Positions 56,894 through 64,000 of a stretch of DNA of 64,000 nt are shown piece by piece. Under the pieces are notes generated by a model, which was not told where the DNA came from, searched no databases, and worked only from the letters and a program-made list of their open reading frames with translations. Origin of the DNA: Phytophthora sp. 'mugwort' (lineage: Eukaryota; Oomycota; Peronosporomycetes; Peronosporales; Peronosporaceae); NCBI GenBank assembly GCA_033558025.1, contig JAUCEF010000005.1, positions 7,006,001 to 7,070,000 on the forward strand, read 5' to 3'. The number at the start of each line of letters is the position of its first letter. Within the stretch, counting starts at the first letter, position 1. The position numbers and the translations under genes were made by a program.

Positions 56894-58190
56894 ATGGAGT
56901 GGTGCACCGGAGGCAACATGGAGGCAAGTGCTGGCACGGGGACTATGCGACGGAGACCCCAAAGCAACCGAGGCCGAAGGTCGCCGTATGCGGACACTCG
57001 AGCCCCTATACGAAGGTCGCCGCGCTTGGAACCACGCCACATGCACCTTCGCACCCTCGCGCGTCACCCAGCCCAACTCAATCGATGCCTCGCGGCGAGC
57101 AGGTTGCCCCTACACCCGTCAGAAGATCTCCACGCTTGACGCAGACGACACCTCCTGCTGGGTCAAGTGCTCCGACGGCAACGGGTGCTTCACCGCAGTC
57201 CGCACTCGCTACGTATGATGATGTGAACCAGTCACTGGCTATCCGAAGATCTCCTCGCTTGCAGCAGTCATCTCCTACGCCCGAGCCGAGCCACTCCAAC
57301 ACGCTAGTCGTCTCTCAGCCGACAGATAGTCACCGGCACCAGCTTGTTGTACGGCCCATTATCAAGACAACATTTTCACAGCGTGTGAGGTTGAGGGAGC
57401 AGCTCGACGACGTTGCTCTGAATGGTTCTAACTTCCGTGACATTTTGAAAAATATTTGGGAGCAATCCAGCTCTCGTGTCAAGGGAAGAGCAGTGAAACA
57501 AGATGGAGAATGGGCTGTAGAGGCCCCGGCAACGGAGAACTGGACCAAGCTGATGCAGTTCAAGACGAAACGCCATCTTGCTGAAAGCACCAAGTCCGAT
57601 ACTGCTTGGACCGCTGGTTTCAGTCGACACGTGGGAAAACGGTCATCCTACTTATGTCCGAGTACGGCTTGGCAATTACGAAGGATGCGGACCTGAAAGC
57701 ATTCATGGAGGCGTGCATAGTTCCATATGAAACGGATCCTGCAGGGGCTACTGCTCAGAGCTGTCTGGATGATATTACTTTGCGGCTACAAAACCAGTGG
57801 GGGGAAATCTTCCAAGCAGAAGCAGTCGTCTGGCGAATGTGGGCCAACCACCTGACTAGAAACCTCAATCGGTCTACATGGGATGTGGCTATCGCACAGC
57901 CTTCGCCAGACTCTATTGTGCACCTACTTCGAGCTTCCGAATCACACGTTGAGCAGCATCTATCCAACGTTTCTTAATCAGCAAATTTGGCTTTAGACTG
58001 CGTGAACGCATCAATTCGTGACTACAAACAATTACGCGAAGACTGGAAAGCAGCTGGAAGACGGATGGAAGAACACGAAGCTAGTCTTGCTAAGCGGAAA
58101 TCAATCATCGAGGATTCCTCCGAAACGTACTTCCTCTGCCTGATGTCATGGACCCGCTGCTCGACAAGTGACATTGATCATCAGGAGTAA
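56894..58190 (+). pseudogene. Unrecognised gene relic with RRSPRL repeats and helical C-terminus
   Basis: Coding-like sequence passes through three frames in order: 56894-57139, about 57090-57600, and 57606-57977 with continuation to 58190 after one TAA. The N-terminal half is Pro/Ser/Arg-rich and carries the motif RRSPRL at least three times (after API, TPV and LAI), reminiscent of SPKK-type minor-groove DNA-binding repeats. The second half looks globular and helical: RLREQLDDVALNGSNFRDIL, then LRLQNQWGEIFQAEAVVWRM and ESHVEQHL, then KQLREDWKAAGRRMEEHEA. Two frameshifts and one stop break it. It adjoins a DDE_3 transposon. I do not recognise the family. Confidence 0.5.
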
Positions 58191-58290
58191 TTAAAGTCGT
58201 AGACGACTAACGACGTTCCAGGTTACCTCGTTGTAAATTCTAATATAATCATTTGCTCGTCCATCTGCTCAACGCCATTGAACATTTCGG

Positions 58291-59316
58291 TCACCGCCTG
58301 ATTTTCCTTCGCAAGCTGACCAACAGGGTTGAAATGGCCTTGAATCGTCCAACCGCAGTGCTCAAACACTTTTGCCATGTCAAATCTTTCAAAGCGCCGA
58401 AACGTTTGAACCACAAGGGCATTAAATTCCGTCCACTAGACACAACGCAATACCGCTGAAATGACTTCTTGATGTAGCCGAAGATGTACTCGATCGGATT
58501 GAAGAATGGACAGTAGGCCGGAAGGAAAATTGGGACGACACCAATGCTTCTTAAGTAGTGCACGTTATCAGGGTCTCTGTGGATAGAGGCTCCATCGAGA
58601 ATCCAAACTGAGTTTGAACCAGGATATTGACGTTCCATTCCCCGTTTAGAAAGGGCGAAGTCGCGACAGCATTTCACAAACTCGACTCTGTCAAAGGTTC
58701 CCGCTGTGTCATAGTAATCCATTAGCCCATGCACACCGATGAATGCCAGGATCGACACTTGCGGCTTCCGCTGAAAGTCACCTCGAACAGCAAGCTTGGT
58801 TCCTTTTAGAGAAGCCTCTTTTCCGGATCATTCCTCTGTTGTCAAAAGAAACTTCGTTCAAGAAGACTAGATTCTGATGACTCCAGTCAATTCGGCTCAA
58901 CTCGTCAACGAAGCAGAATATGTATTGCTCTTAATATGCATCGCTCGCCTCTCCAACACATACCACGTTAAGCCAAAGTCATGAATGATTCTCCGGACAC
59001 TTGTTTTTGAGATGGAGATATGAAACACGCGCTTGAACTCATCCTGCGCGTCATCAAGGTATGCAAGAGGCTTCTACTGATAGAAGTTGCTCAGCCACTG
59101 TGGCTGAGCCGCAGTGAACTTCTTGTCGGACGCCGTCCTAGCCCGTTCATATGTTCCAGTTGTTTCGTAGACTCGGATCCAGTTCCGAATCGTCTTGTCA
59201 GATTTATTGTAGACGTGTGCCAGCTCGCTGACCTGATACCCAAGGTGATAGTATTCGTACAAGCAATGAAAAACCGTATTGTGGTGTGCGTGTTGTTTTG
59301 TTGCTGCTTCTTTCAT
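58291..59316 (-). pseudogene. DDE_3 (IS630/Tc1-like) transposase relic B, nearly full length
   Basis: The N-terminal frame (59074-59316) has a helix-turn-helix region, QVSELAHVYNKSDKTIRNWI. The middle piece FKRVFHISISKTSVRRIIHD with the following GLTWYV is the second DNA-binding/linker part. The catalytic domain frame (58291-58758, 155 aa) has SNSVWILDGASIHRDPDNV (second Asp) and FLPAYCPFFNPIEYIFGYIK (final Glu). The first Asp region (near 58900) is broken by stops. There are perhaps three stops and one or two shifts overall, fewer than in the other relics, so it is relatively young. No terminal repeats were found. Confidence 0.75.
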
Positions 59317-60440
59317 CTCTAGAAGCAGAACACCAACTCAAACAGTACGAGCGAAACCTTTTCCAGTGCCACTAGCGAGGCCTAGACCTCCAATAAAACC
59401 ACCGAAAACTCCACCAGCACGACCCCATCAGCGAGAACCCCAGCAGCTAGAACTACAGAAGCGAGAACTCCACCAGCGAGAGCTTGTGGGCCTCAACAAT
59501 GAAATCCAAAGGAAACAACTGTGGGTGCCGCAGCGAACAACGTTGCCTTGAGACTGAAGTCGGTGATAGACTATAACTCGAAAGTAGCGAGGCTTTTGAC
59601 CAATTAATGACGCGTGTCGATTCGTCGGCGGTTTCGCCGACGCATTGAAATAGCTCAGCTTTGGCATTTGAGCCGAATCGACAATATCTGACCGTATCTC
59701 CCATTCCCTCCAAATATGTCTTATATATTGGTTTGTTCCACCATCTAATGTTTGTTCTCCTGTTCCAATGACTTTGTACGTCAACCAGTGGATCCTCCGC
59801 CTTTTCTAACTTGATTTTGCCGCCGATTTGTGCGCGTTTGGCTGTATCCCCGATACTACGGGAAAACGCCGTACTGCGTATATTGTAGTCATCTCCATGC
59901 TGTGTGTGATAAATACATAGCGGTGTCGTTCGCATACCCCGCCACTTTGAGCGGCTTATACTCCGGATAAGTCCTTCCCTCTATCCCCTGTCTCGTTTTG
60001 GATGATATCGGACAGCAGATTCACGGTTAGTGAGCAGCAGTATAGCCGTGGAGCTGCTGTACGATATCATCGAAATGATGCCAACTGACGAATGCACTCG
60101 TCACCGTTGCTTGTTCGATATGTGGTCATTGGTCATGAAATGTACTGTTGCGTTTGTGTGGATTGCCCGACGGCTGATACATACTTCTCTCTTCCACCTG
60201 ACTATGGCCATTGGTGTTTTATACGGGCCACAAAGGACTCTTTTAAACAATGCACCGTGTTGCTAGTATAACACATAGAAAAAAACTTGTTTCCATATAG
60301 ACATATCAATTGTTTAGGGTCGTCAAGATTTTGCGAACGCATTATATTCACTACCTGAAAATTTCCACTAAAATCGCTAAATAGGTGAAGAACTACGATA
60401 AAAACCTACTTTCATTAACCAAAATTGACGCAAACATCAA
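59317..60440. other. Unassigned region with GCGAGAACTCCACCA-type repeats
   Basis: Near 59420-59490 the words CAGCGAGAACYCC and AGCGAGAACTCCACC recur, giving a Gln/Arg/Glu/Leu peptide (QLELQKRELHQREL) in one frame. Otherwise short frames only. Confidence 0.4.
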
Positions 60441-60444
60441 TTTA

Positions 60445-61111
60445 TCAATCAATATCCGTTTGGTGTGCTTTTTGCATAAAACGGTTGGCAAATAATCCAT
60501 TTCTTGCAAAAATATGGAGTGGCCATAGTAAGGTGGACCTGAGAACTAGCTTCAGCGGGAACCCCATTGCTTTATACATCGCCAGCAGGAAGTATCTATC
60601 CAGCGAATCGTATGATTCGTCGAAGCCCAACATGAGTACTAAGGCCCGGCGTAATTTTCCTCTTTGCTGCTTCTAAGCCGCATTGCGTTGTGTGCACACT
60701 AGCTGCGTAATGTAAGCCCGTTCTCTCCATGCCAATATGCGCGCGAGAGTTTCTGTAGTCTGTGTTGAGAAATGCAATGGGCCGATACTTTAGCGGGTTT
60801 GATGTGTCCCCGCCTTTGCTGATGCTTAGTATGTATGCATCTAGAAAGCTGGATGGAGTAACGCTCTTCATCCATACATTCGTTGCATAGCGATAGCACG
60901 GACACAAGTAACTAACCATGATCGTGATACAATTCATTTGGGATCTCGCCTGGTCCCCATGCCTTCCCACTTTGCACTTCGCCGTCGTCGATTCCACTTC
61001 TTGTCCGCAATTCCGCGTCGACCTCCGGTACTTCCACGTGCCACGATACTGAGCAATTAATTCGCCGAGTGTGTTCTTTTCCTCCGCTTCGACGGTGAAA
61101 ACCGCGCCCAC
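60445..61111 (-). pseudogene. LINE-type reverse transcriptase fragment
   Basis: The minus-strand frame 60596-61111 contains SFLDAYILSISKGGDTSNPL and then KYRPIAFLNTDYRN, the fingers motif of non-LTR reverse transcriptases. The next frame (60445-60633) reads FDESYDSLDRYFLLAMYKAM, corresponding to the catalytic motif that normally begins with Phe-x-Lys-Ala-Tyr-Asp. An upstream stretch GKAWGPGEIPNELYH (about 60930) is the preceding region. The downstream palm (YxDD) and the endonuclease domain are absent, so this is a truncated, frameshifted copy. Confidence 0.75.
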
Positions 61112-61218
61112 TGTCCTCAGAATATTGGATTTGTCCTGTTGCTGGTTGCTTCTGTCGATACTAATGTTGGTATTGTGTTACACTCGCGTTTTTTTGTACA
61201 TATGCACCTGAAGAATTT

Positions 61219-61290
61219 CCTCGTTGAAGCTTGATTTCCAGGCGGTGCTCGATACCTCGTTGAAGCTTGATTTCCAGGCGGTGTTCGATA
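61219..61290. repeat. 36-bp tandem duplication
   Basis: Two head-to-tail copies (61219-61254 and 61255-61290), each starting CCTCGTTGAAGCTTGATTTC, differing at one base (GTGCTC versus GTGTTC). Confidence 0.9.
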
Positions 61291-63525
61291 CCAAACACTG
61301 TCCGTTGGAGGGGTCCTCGTGTTTCCTGTTGTTATGTAGATGATCCACCAAGGCTGTCCGTTCTTGTCCTCTGTCCGCATGTCGCTGCCTTCCTAATTGT
61401 CTTTGTGCATCGGGTGCACTGGCGATAACCCGTTGGTCTTTCACTACCTAAAGATATTATCAGTTTCTGCATCATGCACTTTAATGTGGCCCCAGAAATG
61501 ATGCGCTCTATGTTGTCAAGCAAGATTCCAACAAAACAATTTTAGCGTTATTTTGTACCGCGCAGGGCGCCATTCCCTAATTCAATAGCATGTGTATATC
61601 ACTTGATACGAGTTTTATTGAATTTATCCTTGATTACATGGGCCGCGAGACAACAACGTGAGCCCAGGGAGTTATTTCGTGGGGGTGGCACCTTGTACTT
61701 AGCAAGACTAATCTGTCAAAAATCACGGTTGAGTTGGGGGCCACCCACATATCCTGAATATCCATCGGCAACATGTTCTCGTCCGACTTTAAGAAGCTGA
61801 ACCGCAGCATGGCTGTCGTCATCTTCTAGCAAGCGATTGCCCGACAGCTACGGCAAATCCAGTCACGTCGTGCGACAATAGAACCGCTGCGGACGATGAC
61901 TTCCTTCCAGACCTCGCGAAGTTGCAGCATGCGGTGGACTCCGTCAACGAATTGGACCCGCGTTGTGTGCGCGCACTTAATCGGCGCCCTTGCTTCCCTT
62001 TTCATCTCTCCGGGACATCATTGTTCGCTTGCTCCATCCCCTCGGCCAGCTCCAACTTTGCGGAGAGTATTTCGACTCCTCCGACATTTTTTCGGACACC
62101 TCCTCCGATCCCTCCACTCCGTCCCCTTTGTTCATCTCTTGTGATGCAGTCCACCCCGCCGGACGGAAGTCGGGTGCTTGGGCTTCATATAAGGTGTCTG
62201 CACTTGCAGGGTTCGCCTTGCCTTCGAGATCGTCCGGAGAGACGATTTCTGCGACATTTTTTGCCTGGCCTTCTTTTGGTCTGTCCTCGTCTGCGAATCC
62301 TTCGCCTGCTGCATCTTCACGCATGATGCCTCCTACTGTTGGTCCTTCTTCTGCATAGCCATCTTCTGAGGACACCTTTCGTGGATTATTTAGCTTGCTT
62401 TAGAGTCGGGATGGGCAAATACAATCGTGCTATCAATGACATTGATGCGAGGAAATTTCCATATCTCATCCCCAACCACTGAAATTTGAGAAAATAATAA
62501 GAAACGTTACAATCACCGAGGTCAGTGATTAGAATGGAATGTATTTACTACTCGGATTTGCATGTGACAACTCGTTACAGGTTGCAATGTAGCTCGTGTG
62601 CTCCTTGAGCGAGCGCAATTAAAGGCAATGTATTCAACTGTTAACACTTTCATTTACGCCCTAACCTACGCAATGGCTCTTATCCTGCGCCGAGTGCCCA
62701 ACAAGCCAGGCCGCCCCAAGAACTCAAGACGAAGACTTGCTAGAGGTTCCGTGTGACCTGTAGCACATGCACGAAGATGACGGCTCACCCCCAGCGGGCT
62801 AGCGGCTGTGGCCCCAGGGCTGGCGGCTCGCAGCAAAGCGGAAGGAAGCCAGCCGCCTGTCGAGCAAGGTGCAGCACCACAAGAAGCAGATCGACAAGGT
62901 CGGCCGGTGGGAGGTGGAGGAGCCCGATGAAGAAACGAAGGAGAGCGAGGACGTGACCACGGAGGTCTCGTCGTCTCGGCGGGCGGTGTGGGTCACGGAC
63001 CCTTCCAATTTTCAGCGAGCCAAGACGCTGGTTCACCTGGACTGGACGAATGTCATCGACGTGCGAGTAGTATTCTAGCAGAGCGGACCGTAGTATTAGG
63101 TGATATTACTACTTTATGATACTATTGTTTAAACTTTAGAGCTACTAATACAGACAAAAGTTTCGCGTCCAGTTTGGGTCAGATCTCACTAACGTCGCGT
63201 TGGCTGTAGTCAGCTAGACTCGGGTCAGATTTGCACCTAAATCGTACAGTTAATGCTCCACACCATGGCACTACAAGCCCGAATCGTAAATTCACAGCCG
63301 AGATAAGTTGATGGTCTAACGAGACCCACATTAGGCAAGGTGTATTAGAGCGGATATTTTCAACTATTATTATAAAACCCGTGGGTAGAATCTGGTTTCG
63401 AGCATAAATAGCACTACAACAATGGCCTTTTCAGCAGACGTTGAAGTTAAGGGAAGATGCAAACATGTACTTATGCACGCGATTGCTATTTATTGTCACT
63501 ACTCCGCTACTGCTTCTGTGTAACT
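61291..63525. other. Unassigned region with two coding-like fragments
   Basis: A minus-strand frame 61977-62375 (132 aa) is Glu/Asp/Ser/Pro-rich and looks like a disordered acidic segment. A plus-strand frame around 62830-63078 gives a charged helix and a basic end (KQIDKVGRWEVEEPDEETKE). Neither is recognised. Nothing was seen in 63080-63525. Confidence 0.4.
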
Positions 63526-64000
63526 TCAGTTTCCGCCCTTAGTTTTCTTGCGCTTGTTCTTCGGCTTCGGCCCTGGCATGAGTTCACGCTTGCCAAGCTC
63601 AGGGGGGTCAGACATAATAGGAGGAACACGAATCACCGGGTCTTCCTCCAGTGTGATATCTGTGGGTCACGGTCGGAAAGCTGTCATGTACGTCTCGCGA
63701 AAGTGGCCGATGGACATTCGCTTGGCATCGTACGAAGTGTCAAGAGTCTGGCCTTCCTTAACTGCAGCCGCGACGGCATGCACGCATGGAAACTCGTTGT
63801 CTTGCCAGTTACCGCAAGTGCACTCACGAGCCGGGGGATCTACAAGCCGTCCATGGGTTAGTGAAACCGAGGCGCTTCGATTTACCCAGGAACATCACGT
63901 TGTATGCAATCTCCAGACACGGTGTGACCTTGGATTGCTCGGCTGCAACAGCCAGTCGCTAGCGTTCACATGAAAGGAGGGGCACCAGCTCGATGTCCAT
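63526..64000 (-). pseudogene. Mutator-like (MULE) transposase C-terminus with SWIM zinc finger (partial at right edge)
   Basis: Minus-strand reading enters from the right edge. After LTHGRLVDPPARE comes CTCGNWQDNEFPCVH, an exact CxCx(n)CxH SWIM finger. It is followed by SYDAKRMSIGHFRETYMTAF and then an in-frame TGA. The same frame continues with ITLEEDPVIRVPP and a Lys/Pro-rich tail ending in a stop at 63526-63528. This order (SWIM finger, short helical tail, basic end) matches the C-terminus of MULE transposases. The catalytic core would lie outside the window. The TGA makes it a likely pseudogene, though only one stop is seen in the readable part. Confidence 0.75.

Noticed and set aside
1..64000. 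RXLR or Crinkler effector genes, as expected in oomycete repeat-rich DNA
   Set aside because: No frame showed a signal peptide followed by RxLR/EER or an LFLAK motif.
1..64000. CRISPR arrays or prokaryotic operon signals
   Set aside because: No regularly spaced repeats; introns and dynein show a eukaryotic nuclear context.

Overview
The window is nuclear DNA from a flagellate eukaryote, most likely an oomycete of the Phytophthora type. The evidence is an axonemal dynein heavy chain, compact genes with short GT-AG introns of 53 to about 130 bases, and relics of transposon families common in oomycete genomes (PIF/Harbinger with a Myb-like partner, MULE with SWIM finger, hAT, DDE_3/Tc1-like, Copia, LINE). 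Several relics resemble protein families I know from oomycetes. The assignment is by inspection only.

Layout. (1) Gene-dense block, 1-15973: an inner-arm-type axonemal dynein heavy chain on the minus strand, cut by the left edge; a divergently transcribed QCR7 subunit of respiratory complex III; a multi-exon gene of unknown function (possibly two genes); a small DUF3128/Emi1-like twin-cysteine protein; and a two-exon unknown gene on the minus strand. (2) Transposon-rich block, 15974-29585: two nested hAT relics with a 68-nt hairpin, a mariner-like relic, a PIF-like transposase relic, and a minus-strand Copia element with a CAGGG-type MITE inserted in gag. (3) Metabolic block, 29586-43074: two paralogous ethanolamine-permease-family APC transporters flank a glutamate decarboxylase; about 8 kb of relics (PIF transposase, DUF6818-like gene, hAT) separates the decarboxylase from the second transporter. 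(4) Relic-rich tail, 43075-64000: two DDE_3 relics, a well-delimited two-gene PIF/Harbinger element of 2541 bp (47441-49981), two MULE relics, a LINE reverse transcriptase fragment, and several coding-like but unrecognised decayed genes.

How the genes work together. The clearest functional grouping is permease, glutamate decarboxylase, permease. It suggests locally clustered amino-acid or amine uptake or export coupled to GABA production; the transported substrate is inferred, not shown. Dynein (zoospore flagellum) and QCR7 (mitochondrial respiration) share a 255-bp divergent upstream region. Most of the remaining sequence is decayed mobile DNA. I saw no rRNA, tRNA, CRISPR array or convincing RXLR/Crinkler effector. 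The best-delimited mobile system is the PIF/Harbinger element, with matching terminal repeats, TAA target duplications and two convergent genes whose introns can be placed in phase.
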